A stretch of DNA of 37,526 bases from Klebsormidium nitens (Eukaryota > Streptophyta > Klebsormidiophyceae > Klebsormidiales > Klebsormidiaceae): contig DF237695.1 in assembly GCA_000708835.1 (NCBI GenBank), positions 1 through 37,526 of the forward strand, in the 5' to 3' direction. Positions 10,822 through 20,265 of this stretch are shown piece by piece. Position 1 is the first letter of the stretch, and every line of letters begins with the position of its first letter. Below the pieces are notes generated by a model. That model saw only the letters and a program-made list of their open reading frames with translations, made no database searches and was not told where the DNA came from. The translations under genes and the position numbers were made by a program.

Positions 10822-11412
10822 GGCAGCTCGGAGAATCGTGCAAATGCCTTCCCTTGGAAACGTGGGGAAGATGTTAGTATTACTGAGGCGCTCTTTCTGA
10901 TGGTCATGCAAGCAGCGCGCCGCTTTGTCCCGGGTCGCAGCCGCTTTCACTGCGCCCGACAGGGTTTCAGGTTTGGAGATCAAAAGCCGCATCCGCGGCC
11001 GCGGTTGCTGGAGCGCAGTCAGTGGCGCCCGGCCCGCGCAATCGCACGCGTCCGCGGCCTGGATCTTGTAGGGCCGCCTTGTGACGTACCAGCTCAGGAG
11101 CTTGGGTTACGTTGAAGGACAAATTCCGCTGAGCAGCACGAAATCGCGGCGCGGCCGCGGCCGCCAGACGCTCAGTCGCTGGCGCCCGCGCGAGCTTCAC
11201 GCCGCCGTGGAATGCAGCCGACCCATCTGGCAATAATTCATCCTCTAGCTTGTAAATGAGCGGGCCAGTTCTGCTCACGCCTGCAAGAAGCGGTCTCAGA
11301 TGCTGAAGCGGTCTTGTAGTTTCCTCAGACCACAGCGATCATTGGCGCTTTACGGAAAAAACAACCCGAAACGCCGCACAGGCGGTCGAGTGAGCACAAG
11401 TAGCTCGTGATA
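10822..11412. promoter_or_regulatory. Shared bidirectional promoter region (pair A)
   Basis: It separates the ATGs of two divergent F-box genes. AGGGTTT lies at 10961-10967. A GC element built on GCGGCCGCGG occurs twice in direct orientation, at 10995-11038 and 11151-11192; both copies continue with a CAGTC/GGCGCC-type tail. ATTGGCGC at 11341-11348 fits the plant E2F consensus WTTSSCSS. The block AGAAGCGGTCTCA near 11287 recurs upstream of the copy at 16570. No experimental support; the call is from position and recurrence. Confidence 0.55.
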
Positions 11413-12363
11413 ATGGCTCACTGGGCGCGGTCGAGTGGATCTCCTTTCTGCGATCTTCCAGGCGACGTCGTATTGTTCATTCTCCGCAAGCTAGCAGTCA
11501 CCGACCCTTGCTCCTTGCTGCCCGCCACGTGTGTCTGCAGAGCCTTCCTTCAGCAAGTGAAGGACAACCCCGGCATTTGGAAGCAAGCATTCTTTGGCGA
11601 GGAGTCCGCATGTAAAGACCGTTGCAGAGAAGAGCAGATTGAAGATGTGGTGGTGTCTCTTGGTGGGTACGAGACGCTAATAAAGTCTCGCACTTGGGAG
11701 GAGTGCACGGAACGCATGGGATCATGTGAACAAAGCCGAAAGCCTTGGCTGCTTCCGGACGGTTCCGCTCATGCCTTACCGGAAGACAGCTCACGGGAAG
11801 AAGTCTTTCTGAAGGTGACCAAGCATTTGGTGGTCATGAGAGACCGAGGAAGACTGGTTCTTTGGGGCCTTTTAACATCGAACGTCAACCGGTCACATTA
11901 TTATAAGTCACATCACCACAAGTGGGAAACAACAGGGGACTTTGCATGGATGGGGACCTCTCGAAGCGGTCTTCCGGAGCCGCTCATTGGTGTTAGTTTG
12001 AGCACTTCTCGGCTTCAGTCAATCTCTTTTAGCGGCAGTAGCTCAGAGAATTCAAGCGAACTAGGATGGGTGACCAGGTTGACTGAAAGCGGACAAACGG
12101 TGAAGGGGCCAGTGTCTATGGAAATATACCTCTTCCCAGACCGCAGGGCAGACCCGATATGCCCATTCTGCTTACCAATGATACCAGGATCAAGGGCTTG
12201 GCACTGCAGAGTGTTCTCAGATCAGAGCAATAGAATCCCCTTTTTAAAATTGAGAGGTACTTTCGACGTCCTTTATCCCAAGAGAGAAGTGTACACGAAC
12301 CTCAGAAAAGAAAAGTGCGAAAACGCTGGGAAGCTTTTGAAGCGCATATGCACCATCTTGTGA
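11413..12363 (+). CDS. F-box protein (family B, intact)
   Basis: A single-exon gene of 316 codons. The start is ATG 11413 (MAHW), matching the MAHRA start of the two sister copies. The F-box is at residues 13-55: DLPGDVVLFILRKLAVTDPC, LLPATCVCRAF, and IWKQAFFG. Next comes a conserved linker (SLGGYETLIKSRTWEECTERMG), then LVVMRDRGRLVLWGLL, and a C-terminal half with GPVSMEIYLFPD and a final ICTIL. The LVxWG and GPVSxExY motifs are shared with family A, so both arose from one ancestor. The presumed role is an SCF ubiquitin-ligase substrate receptor in cytosol or nucleus. The closest relative in the window is 14228-15151. Confidence 0.85.
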   Translation: MAHWARSSGSPFCDLPGDVVLFILRKLAVTDPCSLLPATCVCRAFLQQVKDNPGIWKQAFFGEESACKDRCREEQIEDVVVSLGGYETLIKSRTWEECTERMGSCEQSRKPWLLPDGSAHALPEDSSREEVFLKVTKHLVVMRDRGRLVLWGLLTSNVNRSHYYKSHHHKWETTGDFAWMGTSRSGLPEPLIGVSLSTSRLQSISFSGSSSENSSELGWVTRLTESGQTVKGPVSMEIYLFPDRRADPICPFCLPMIPGSRAWHCRVFSDQSNRIPFLKLRGTFDVLYPKREVYTNLRKEKCENAGKLLKRICTIL

Positions 12364-13514
12364 TCCAAAGGCAAGCCGGCGGGCTGAAACAGGTCTGGCA
12401 ATCTTTGAACGGCGCCCTGATCCTTGTACGTGCCCGTAGACGAAACGTAAAGGCAGCTTGTGAAACGATGGTTTGTGGCACAACCAGTTTGCCAGTGCAC
12501 CGCTGCCGCTGCCCTGGTACAAGTAAGACTTGTTTGTTATACTATTTGTGTAGAGAAACTTGACCTGGACAAGATATCAGTGCTAGAGTTTCCTAAATAT
12601 CAGATTGATAGTGTTCACAAAACTGGTTTCTGCATGTCTTTTCTTAGAGAATCAATCATGCAGATAATGAACCGTTGATTGCGTTCGGGCGCGCGCTGCT
12701 CGACAATTCGATGATGCTTTCGTATGTTGCATGGATACAGCACACACGTGTCAACGTACTCGTCCCAAACGAGATTGTAGCAGGTCGTGAAGACTCACGT
12801 TCCTATATCCATTAATACATGTCACCACGTTTGCAAATTAACGAGACTGCTTGCTACACCGCGACTGGATCGAGCCGCTCTTGGATAACGGTCGCGCTGG
12901 TGCATGCCTATTGCACTAAGTAGAAAGACAAGGGAAGTCTAAGGCTGGGACATCCTCCGAGACTCAAGTAAACTAAGCGAGCGCTTGGATGAAGCAGTCT
13001 CCTGACCATATTCCGACTTTAGCGTACTGCGAGCGTGCCGCTGCCATGTACGTATCTCGTTTTACTTCAAGTTTGATAGCAGGCGATTAAAACGTAACCT
13101 GCAACAGTTGCCAACTTTTTTCGTCGATCGCTGTAGTGATCTCCTGTGGCACTCGAAGAAACTTAGATGCCCGAGAGTAATTTTGTATGGTTCAGATCAA
13201 CCGGAGAGGTGAATACAAGACAACGCAATAAGCGACTAGAGTAATGTCCAAGTAGCCCATTACGATAGCGGCCGCCGTTCGTGCCTGGTGCACGTCACAG
13301 GCGTGCATTTGTGCAACTACGTGGGTTGCAACAAGCAAATGAAACTGCCGACGAGCTGCAGAACTGCTACTTTCAAGACTGCGATCGCCATCAAGTAATT
13401 GTTACCTGATGGTTGACGACAATGATCAAACCAAGTTACTACTCGTTATCTCGTCGATATATGCGTCAGCTTCCAAGGTGCCCAGAACAAACTAGAGAAG
13501 ACCAACGTACGCTA
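12364..13514. other. Intergenic region within the F-box array
   Basis: No supported gene or RNA. A GCGGCCGC box lies near 13268. The small open frames at 12460-12680 and 13413-13670 are not conserved in the sister spacers; the latter overlaps the F-box remnant antisense. Confidence 0.5.
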
Positions 13515-13650
13515 GTAAGTCGGGATGTTCTGCCACCGTGCGGTACAAGGGCGCCAAATCACAGGTGCTTCGTGGGAAAGAGAGAGGGCGTCCAGAGCAG
13601 CCAGCTCTTGCAAATTTATCGGGATCAAGCCGCCCGAAAGGCGCTTTATG
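13515..13650 (-). pseudogene. Remnant of a minus-strand F-box 5' end (pair B)
   Basis: On the minus strand this aligns base by base, by eye about three quarters identical, with the first 135 bp of the intact gene at 18535-19440. The shared blocks correspond to its start codon context, RLPSELILIILHKLAALDPLSL and the following CAWAPFYR region. The start codon has become ATA and the rest of the gene is missing. Its position, divergent from the intact plus-strand copy at 14228, matches the pair layout elsewhere in the array. Confidence 0.65.
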
Positions 13651-14227
13651 CCTGCGCTGAGAGTGGCTAGGCGGGTTGAATCCCCAGCACGGCCGCGCGC
13701 GGATTCGACCCGGCGCGGGCGGCTGCGGGGCTCAATGCGCGGCGTGGCCGCGCCGGTTCGCGGGGAGTGCCGAGACGGAGGCTGCCGCGGCTGGTCTTGG
13801 ACGCGGCCGCTGCAGTGCCCCCGGGGCCGAGTCGGCGCGCGCTGGAATATATGTAGCGCGCGCCGCCGCGTGGAGGCGCGTCAGTCGGCATCATGGCATG
13901 ACGCGCGACCCAAACCGTCTGTGATCGTACGTACGTCCGACCACAAAGCGCCTCCGGTGCATGAAACAAGGGTTTGAAGACCCACATGAACCGCGGCCGC
14001 GGCCGCCAGACGCTCAGTCACCGGTGCCGTCGCGCCGCCTTGGATTACCTTGAGCAAGCCAGCATGCAGTACATTGTTCGCATGGCGCGCCAGCTCTGCT
14101 GACGCCTGCGAAATTCCCTTATCTCGAGCGGACCTGTCTCTTGAGCTGGACTCTAGCAGGTTTTGGCGCTTTCAGTTTAGCAAGAAAGAGAACCCACCTT
14201 GAGATACGGAAAGAGCTGGATCTGATA
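13651..14227. promoter_or_regulatory. GC-rich promoter region of pair B
   Basis: Very GC-rich at 13670-13880 with many GCGGCC/CGCGCC words. AGGGTTT is at 13969-13975. The GC element GCGGCCGCGGCCGCCAGACG starts at 13993, 235 bp before the ATG. The E2F consensus TTTGGCGC lies at 14162-14169. The CAGCTCTGCTGACGCCTGC block near 14092 matches one near 11266. Confidence 0.55.
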
Positions 14228-15151
14228 ATGGCCCACAGGGCGGCGTACTGTAACTCTTCTATAAGCGACCTTCCAGGCGAAGTTCACTTGAGTATTCTCC
14301 GCAAGCTAGCGGTCCTTGACCCATGCTCATTGCTGCCTGCCACGTGGGCCTGCAGAGCCTTCCGTCAGCAAGTGAAGGACAACCCTGATATCTGGAAGCA
14401 AGCCTTCTTTGGCGGGGACCCCATGTTTGAAGACCGTTCGAGAGAGGTGGAGATTGAAAATGTAGTGGTGTCGCTTGGTGGCTACGGGAGGCTCGTAAAG
14501 GCCCGCACTTGGGGGGAGTGCCCGGAACGCATGGGGTTGGCACGTGAACAAACCCAGAGACCTAATTTGTTGCCAAGGGACGAGTCTGCTCATACCTCAC
14601 CGGGAAACAGCCCAGGAAAGGACTTTTATAAAGTGACCAAGCGTTTGGTGGTAATGAGACACCAAGGAAGACTAGTTCTTTGGGGCCTTTTGATATCGCA
14701 CATCAGGAGCTCGAGGCGGCGACCCGATTTTTGGGGCGAGAGGGGCGACTTTTCATGGGGGCGAACGTCTGGGGGCTTTGGATACCCGGATCCTCACAAA
14801 GGTGTGAGCCTGGGAACTCATAGCCTTCAGCCAGTTCGTTGTAGCGGCAGTGGTTCAGATAAATCTGCAAGCAGACCAGGACGTGTGGAGTTCTCCGTAA
14901 GCGGACGCACCTTGACTGGACCAGTCTCTGTGGAGATGTATCTCTTGCTAGACCGGGCTGCAGAACCATTCCCGTTCTGGTCACCAATCAACCGCGGAGC
15001 AAGGGCTTGGAAGTGCAAAATAGTTTCCTTTAAGAGTCCTAAGATTCCCGCCTTTCGCTTGAGGTGCAGATCCCACGTCGTCGTGCCTGAGACAGACGAG
15101 TGTATCAGGGCTTGCAAACAGAGTCCGAAGCGTTTCTGCACTATCTTGTGA
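14228..15151 (+). CDS. F-box protein (family B, intact)
   Basis: A single-exon gene of 307 codons. ATG 14228 begins MAHRAAY and has the same context (ATAATGGC) as the sister copies at 11413 and 16570. The F-box DLPGEVHLSILRKLAVLDPC is followed by PATWACRAFRQQVKDN and IWKQAFFGG. Later landmarks are SLGGYGRLVKARTWGECPER, VTKRLVVMRHQGRLVLWGLL, GPVSVEMYLLLD and the terminal FCTIL. It is closely similar to 11413-12363 over its whole length. The presumed role is an SCF ubiquitin-ligase substrate receptor; the C-terminal domain is not one I recognise. Its ancestral minus-strand partner survives only as a 5' remnant. Confidence 0.85.
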   Translation: MAHRAAYCNSSISDLPGEVHLSILRKLAVLDPCSLLPATWACRAFRQQVKDNPDIWKQAFFGGDPMFEDRSREVEIENVVVSLGGYGRLVKARTWGECPERMGLAREQTQRPNLLPRDESAHTSPGNSPGKDFYKVTKRLVVMRHQGRLVLWGLLISHIRSSRRRPDFWGERGDFSWGRTSGGFGYPDPHKGVSLGTHSLQPVRCSGSGSDKSASRPGRVEFSVSGRTLTGPVSVEMYLLLDRAAEPFPFWSPINRGARAWKCKIVSFKSPKIPAFRLRCRSHVVVPETDECIRACKQSPKRFCTIL

Positions 15152-15864
15152 TCAAGGAAGGAGCTTGAGCCGCTCGATCAGCTTTAAGTGGTACTCTGAT
15201 AAGAACACAGCGTCTCGCTTCTCAGAATCCTTTAAGGACTAGAATAGACAAAGTATACCTTGTGTTATAGCTGCGGCCAAATTTCGGTAGTGCACCGCTT
15301 GTGTCGAACTTCTTTCTCGTTCCTTCTAGGGTCAGAGAAGGTCGGCCCGGGCAAGAGTCGATTGCATGAATCCTGCCAAGTCGTCAAGGCTCAGAAACAT
15401 TTTGATTTGACATCAGAGCTCGTTCTGGGCCTTTTTTTGAGTTAGAGGACAACCATAGTGGAAATAGGTTGTTTATTTGCTCCGTTCAGGCGCGCGTTGC
15501 TGGACATAATGTATGTGTTCCTGGACACTCTTAAATACATCGGACCGTATGGCATGCATACTTATATACTATATATACGGCCAGTCGCGAGTCGACCACG
15601 CCCGCGAGTCGAGAGGCCAACTTAATCTGCGCCCCGCACTTGTGAGGCACTTGTGCCCTGTAGACGTATATGCACACGCCTGACAAGCCCTCGCTATTAT
15701 TGTAGGTAAGAAGCCCAGCAACATAACAAAAACCCTTGTCTTTCGAAGCTTCCATAATTACAACAAGGCAGCCGGCCGATCTAAGTCTAGCCGCTCGCCC
15801 GGCTTATAACTGTTTCGATTCTCGTAACTGTGCCCATTCTTCACACCTGTGCTCGCTCAAAACA
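15152..15864. other. Intergenic region within the F-box array
   Basis: No gene seen. It includes an AT-rich TATATACTATATATA-type run near 15561-15580, an alternating purine-pyrimidine stretch. The open frame at 15531-15755 (-) has no recognisable domain. Confidence 0.5.
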
Positions 15865-15935
15865 CGCTTCTTAGTAACGAGAGGTGGTCCAGAGCCGCCA
15901 GCTCGCAAAGGATGACCAAGAGCAATCCGGCCGCC
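15865..15935 (-). pseudogene. Remnant of a minus-strand F-box 5' end (pair C)
   Basis: The minus strand matches the start of the 18535-19440 gene: GTAACGAGAGG, GGTCCAGAGCCGCCAGCT and AAGGATGA on the plus strand. One frame reads ILCELAALDHLSLL, corresponding to IILHKLAALDPLSLL, then stops. The start-codon region is deleted. This is the third case in which only the F-box start of the minus partner is left. Confidence 0.55.
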
Positions 15936-16569
15936 TGCGCTGACTTAGCGCAGCCCCAATCCGACGCGGCGGGCGCGTGCAACCGTGCGCGGCCGCGGTT
16001 CATGTGGGCCGCGCCCGTCAGATTAAAGCGGCCCCCTATTCAGTCGGCGCACAGCACCGCGCGCGGCTTTCGTCCCTGTGCATCAATCCACCGAAGCCGC
16101 CACAAGACACGGCCGCGCCTGGGTTGCCCAACGCGGCGGCAACGCGGACCTCGTTTGAGCGGCCGCGGGCTGCGCTTTAAAGACGCGGGGCGAGAATCCG
16201 TTGAATGGCATTTTGCGCCAGCCGCCGGCCAGCCTGACCGAGTGGGCAGGACAACTGTCAGGGTTTTAAGATTTGAACCGCAACGCGGCCGCGGCCGCCA
16301 GACGCTCGGCCACTGGCGCCCGCGCAGCCGTCACGCGGCCTTGGTCATGAAGCAACATGCTTCGCCAGAACATTAGAATACGTTCACAATCACTTGTCAC
16401 ACCTCGCATGGGCACTCCGGCACTCTGCCGGCAGATCCCTTCACCCAGGAAGAAGCGGTCTCAATCTCTCACGCGGACTTGGTTTGAACTTAGCGATGTG
16501 GAGTCTTGGCGCTTAACGGCTGAAGAACAAAAGCCCAAAGGTGACGCGACATCTCTGCGCTCGAGGATA
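15936..16569. promoter_or_regulatory. GC-rich promoter region of pair C
   Basis: AGGGTTT is at 16260-16266. GCGGCCGCGGCCGCCAGACG starts at 16285, 285 bp before the ATG of the plus-strand copy. AGAAGCGGTCTCA near 16452 is shared with pair A. CTTGGCGC at 16505-16512 is a one-base-off E2F-like site at the same relative place as in pairs A and B. Confidence 0.5.
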
Positions 16570-17430
16570 ATGGCCCACAGGGCGCCAGCGCATGCAACTT
16601 CTTTGAGCGATCTTCCAGGCGAAAATCACATCATTCTCCGCAAGCTAGCTCTCCTCAACCCTTGCTCCTTGCTGCCTGCCACGTGTGCAAGTAGAGCCTT
16701 TCGTCAGCAAGTGAAAGAAGACCCTGATGTCTGGAAGCTTGCCTTCTTTGGCAAGGAGTCGAGGCTTGAAGACTGTTGTAAAGAAGAGGAGATTACAGAT
16801 GCGGTCAATTCTCTTGGTGGGTTTGAGATGCTTGTGAAGGTTCGCACTTGGGAGGAATGCCCGGAACGCATGGGGTTGGCATGTGAACAAATCCGGCGAT
16901 CTGGGCTGCTATGGGGCGGTTACCGGAAGACAGCTCGCCGGAAATGTATCCCGGAGTGACCAAGTATTTGGTAGTGATAAGAGACCGAGCTTGAGGGGAA
17001 CTTCTCCTATGCGGTCTCCGAGTCCTTACAGTCACTGTCAACGGACCGGATTTGCTGCACGATAAGGGCGACTTGAAGCTTCGGGTAGCCTCTCACATCA
17101 AAGATCCACCGCACTGCACCGAGTTCCGTTTGAAAACATCTCGGCTCCAACCAAGCGGACCAGTCTCCATGGAGATGTACATCTTCCCAAAGAGCATAAC
17201 AGCACCACGACCGTTCGGACTAACAACCAGAGGGAAACTAAGAGTCACAACTTTGTACTGGAAGTGCAAACTTTTCTTTGGGGGTACTGGTTTTGCATCT
17301 TTGTTCAGCGACAATTACTACGTCGTGTATCCAGAGACGGGAGAGGACACGAACCGTTCTGCGTTTTCGACGCACTCATGCGCCATCTTGTCATCCAAAA
17401 GCGAACCACCATCAGTGCGGTCGTCTCATG
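16570..17430 (+). pseudogene. Frameshifted F-box protein gene (family B)
   Basis: ATG 16570 starts a normal family-B N-terminus (DLPGENHIILRKLALLNPCS, one residue shorter inside the F-box helix). The frame runs to a stop at 16959. The conserved VTKxLVVxR segment resumes in another frame near 16944 (YPGVTKYLVVIRDRA), hits TGA at 16992-16994, then continues in that frame through LLHDKGDLKL, GPVSMEMYIFPK and on to about 17430. It therefore carries at least one frameshift, one nonsense codon and a degraded C-terminus. Sister copies at 11413 and 14228 are intact. Confidence 0.8.
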
Positions 17431-18534
17431 TTCGACTCCGGCCAGAACCCTTTCCTAGCTTTGCTGACATTACGCTGGAAAGACTACCGTAGTCTGCATA
17501 TGTTCTCGTTCAAAACATCTCAGCAAAGTACAGATGATCCATAGGCAGAGTTGGAATCAAGTCAGAAACCTGCTGACCAGAGAAACAATCGACTTCATAT
17601 GGATTTCAAAGGTGCGTGTCCTGTAGGAACCTCAAGCGCAGTCGTCTTTATACCACGCGCGCTGCGGAATGTGTTTGATTTGCTGGCTAGCATGCGTTTC
17701 GTAAGGACCGACGAGAATTGCATAAGTGTCCGCACGAAGATGCTCCATGTTGATGTATTCAACACGTACGCCCAGCAAGTTGTCGGACTACGTCACCGGG
17801 CTTGTACCAGTCTGATCAGTGACGTACTTCCAAGCGGAGGTTTTCAGCACTTGTCAGACTGGACGATAAGTCTGCTTGCTGCAAAAGGGATGTGAATTTT
17901 ACGCGAGCAGATGGGCCGCTTGCCGCTTGCCCTGAATAAGAAAGATGACGTACTTGATGAGGACGAGCCTTTTTCAGGACTTCATGAGAATGTGACAATT
18001 CAGCGCCAAGCCTGGGCTTTCACCGTGCAGAGTTATTTTATGGCTGCGCAGCGCGCTACTTCGAGCGGCCGCCTGGCCGTTGCTGGGAATCATTGCGATC
18101 CACAGCAACATGATATCGATGTACATATATTGTTCATCAGATGCTCAAACAGTTGCAGTTAGTAGATTCCCTGCTTCAAAAAGTTCAGACCGGTATGCAG
18201 AGCATGATACTCAAGGTGTTTGACGGTTGAATGCAGTCTTCCAAACATCCATCCGTGCTTCGATGTGCCCAGATTGAAGTCCAACTGAAGTCTAGGTTAC
18301 AATCGAGAGACTTCAAAGGATTTCCGGTTAACATGGACTGCTCTCATGTCTTAATTACAAATTGTTTAGAAAGTGGATCCTCACTCGACGAGTTGGCAAA
18401 AATAGAAACAGACAAAATCTAAATTTGTCTCGTTCCTGGCCGATGTCCTATTCAAAAACATGGTTTTTGAGGGTCATATTGTGTCCTCGGTGTAAGAACG
18501 AACTCTTGATTTTCCGATGCCCTCTTCAGATAGC
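17431..18534. other. Intergenic region within the F-box array
   Basis: No supported gene or RNA. The 114-codon frame at 17551-17895 has no recognisable domain and no counterpart in the sister spacers. A GCGGCCGC box occurs near 18064. Confidence 0.5.
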
Positions 18535-19440
18535 TTATGTCCCATTGCTGGGCTCCGGCCCCTCTTCCCAACAAATCCTCCAAATGGGCTCAGTCGCGTT
18601 AAACTTTATCTTCAAATACGAAAACACGTCACACATCGAATCCTCGTGATGCGGGTTTGACTCACGACTCAAAAAGCCGCGCAAGGATAACCATCTCCAC
18701 ATTTCGTAATCCACCCAACCATGACGTTCCGGGGAAAATGTGCCCCAGCAGACACCACTCGGTGGTCCTTTCAAAGCGGGTGCCCCTGTCTCACAGGGTG
18801 AAAAACTGTAGACCTCGACGGAAACGGGACCAGTCTCAGGAGTATCGAGACGGCCAATCTGGACGGTCCGCGTTTGGCATATTTCGCTCAGTACTGCGTC
18901 GGAATGTATGGACCACAACTGCTGGAGCCGAACGCCCCAAGAATCCTCCCCTAGAACCGCTGGGTACAATTTTGCACTGAGATCATATGGGATCTTGTCA
19001 TGGGGGTAGATGCCCCACATCCAAATACTTCCCCGTACGCGAACAAGGGTCATGATTACCCCACCGGACCAAAGCCGCGCCACGAAGCAGCGACTAGCGC
19101 GTTCATGATCGAGGTCGGAAATGGAGCCTCCAACCTTTTGGCTTTGTTCAGCACGCTTGCTGTTCCGTGCCGCACAAAAACGTGCTGTCAACAGTCGTTT
19201 GTATCCTCCTAACGCTACAACCGCTGCATCCAGCTTTTCGACCCGTTCTAGCTGTTGATATTGTTCAGACTGTTTCCCGCTTGCCGGTCCACAAAAGGCT
19301 TCTTTCCAAAGGTGTGGATTCGCTGCCGCCACGCGGTAGAAGGGCGCCCACGCACAAGTACTTTGCAGTAACGAGAGGGGGTCCAGAGCCGCCAGCTTGT
19401 GAAGGATGATCAGGATCAACTCACTCGGAAGGCGGTCCAT
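18535..19440 (-). CDS. F-box protein (family A, intact)
   Basis: A single-exon gene of 301 codons from ATG 19440. The F-box at residues 3-48 reads RLPSELILIILHKLAALDPL, STCAWAPFYR and LWKEAFCG. Then come ALGGYKRLLTARF, VIMTLVRVRGSIWMWGIY, ETGPVSVEVYSFSPCETG and a Trp-rich C-terminus (YEMWRWLSLRGF). Compared with family B it keeps the GPVSxExY motif but has a different tail. The likely role by family is SKP1-dependent substrate recognition for ubiquitin ligation. It is paired head to head with the truncated copy at 19828 across 387 bp of very GC-rich DNA, the cleanest example of the shared promoter in this window. Confidence 0.85.
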   Translation of the reverse strand: MDRLPSELILIILHKLAALDPLSLLQSTCAWAPFYRVAAANPHLWKEAFCGPASGKQSEQYQQLERVEKLDAAVVALGGYKRLLTARFCAARNSKRAEQSQKVGGSISDLDHERASRCFVARLWSGGVIMTLVRVRGSIWMWGIYPHDKIPYDLSAKLYPAVLGEDSWGVRLQQLWSIHSDAVLSEICQTRTVQIGRLDTPETGPVSVEVYSFSPCETGAPALKGPPSGVCWGTFSPERHGWVDYEMWRWLSLRGFLSRESNPHHEDSMCDVFSYLKIKFNATEPIWRICWEEGPEPSNGT

Positions 19441-19827
19441 GCCTCTGCGCTAAGAATCTGAAAATTGGCTGAATACTACTAGACCGGCCGCCTGCTGAGT
19501 TGGTCGAACCGGCGCGGCGCGGCGGCCGCGCTGGCCTCAGTGCGCCGCTTCGTTTTGGCGCGGCAGGGGGTCCACGGACGCTGCCGCCGCTGGTTTTAGG
19601 CGCGGCCGTCACAGCGGCTCCCTTCCGGGCCCGCGCAGTGGCGCGCGCGGCGGCGCGCGCAGCCTGCCGCAGCCATGTGGCGTTGTGCCCAGGCGCCTTG
19701 ATTTTCGCTCGGAGGGTTTAGCAGAACCGCCCGCGCGGCCACGTTCGTAAGCCGCCGCGTCAGGATGATAGCGACCGAGGCCTAGCTTCTCTCCCACGAG
19801 ACGGTTCTTGAATTTGGAGGAAAGGCG
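19441..19827. promoter_or_regulatory. Shared bidirectional promoter region (pair D)
   Basis: 387 bp between two divergent ATGs, strongly GC-rich. TTTGGCGC (E2F consensus) is at 19554-19561, AGGGTTTA at 19713-19720 and GCGCGGCC words follow. Nearly every block recurs in the same order in the pair E region (21545-21954), for example CCCAGGCGC, AACCGCCCGCGCGGCCAC and GTCAGGATGA. Confidence 0.6.
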
Positions 19828-20265
19828 ATGGAGCCACTTCCAGGCGACATTGTTACTCTGATCCTCCGCAAGCTGGCCGCTCAGAACCCAGTCTCTTTGT
19901 TGAACGCCACGTGCGCATTGGCGAGCTTTCACTGCGCCGCTTCACCGGACCCAGACATCTGGAAGGAGGCCTTCTTTGATGAGAAAGAAAGGGTTTCGGT
20001 TGAAGTCTTTAGCGCGCGAGATTCTGCCAAGTTGGACTCAGAGGCCGCAGCTCTGGGCAGGTACAGACGTTCGATGGTTGCAAAACATGGCGATAGACTT
20101 CCTTGCAGTGGCAGATCTGCACGGAATCACAAGGCTCAGCGTCTCAATCTACCACTTTGCTGCAAGTTCCATCTTGAGGTCAACAAATTTCAGAACGGAG
20201 TTCTTTTTCCCTACAGGAGACTTGTCTTTGTTGCGACTTGCAATATTTTTGTTTATCCCCCTTGA
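19828..20265 (+). CDS. C-terminally truncated F-box protein
   Basis: 145 codons from ATG 19828. The F-box is complete (MEPLPGDIVTLILRKLAAQN, ASFHCAA and IWKEAFFD). The linker keeps SAKLDSEAAALGRYRR, and the frame ends soon after PYRRLVFVATCNIF. Full-length family-A members are 300-318 residues and continue past this LVFWG strand, so more than half is missing. The copy at 21955 stops at almost the same place, so the truncation predates their duplication. It could be an F-box-only (SKP1-blocking) protein or a pseudogene; the sequence alone does not decide. Confidence 0.65.
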   Translation: MEPLPGDIVTLILRKLAAQNPVSLLNATCALASFHCAASPDPDIWKEAFFDEKERVSVEVFSARDSAKLDSEAAALGRYRRSMVAKHGDRLPCSGRSARNHKAQRLNLPLCCKFHLEVNKFQNGVLFPYRRLVFVATCNIFVYPP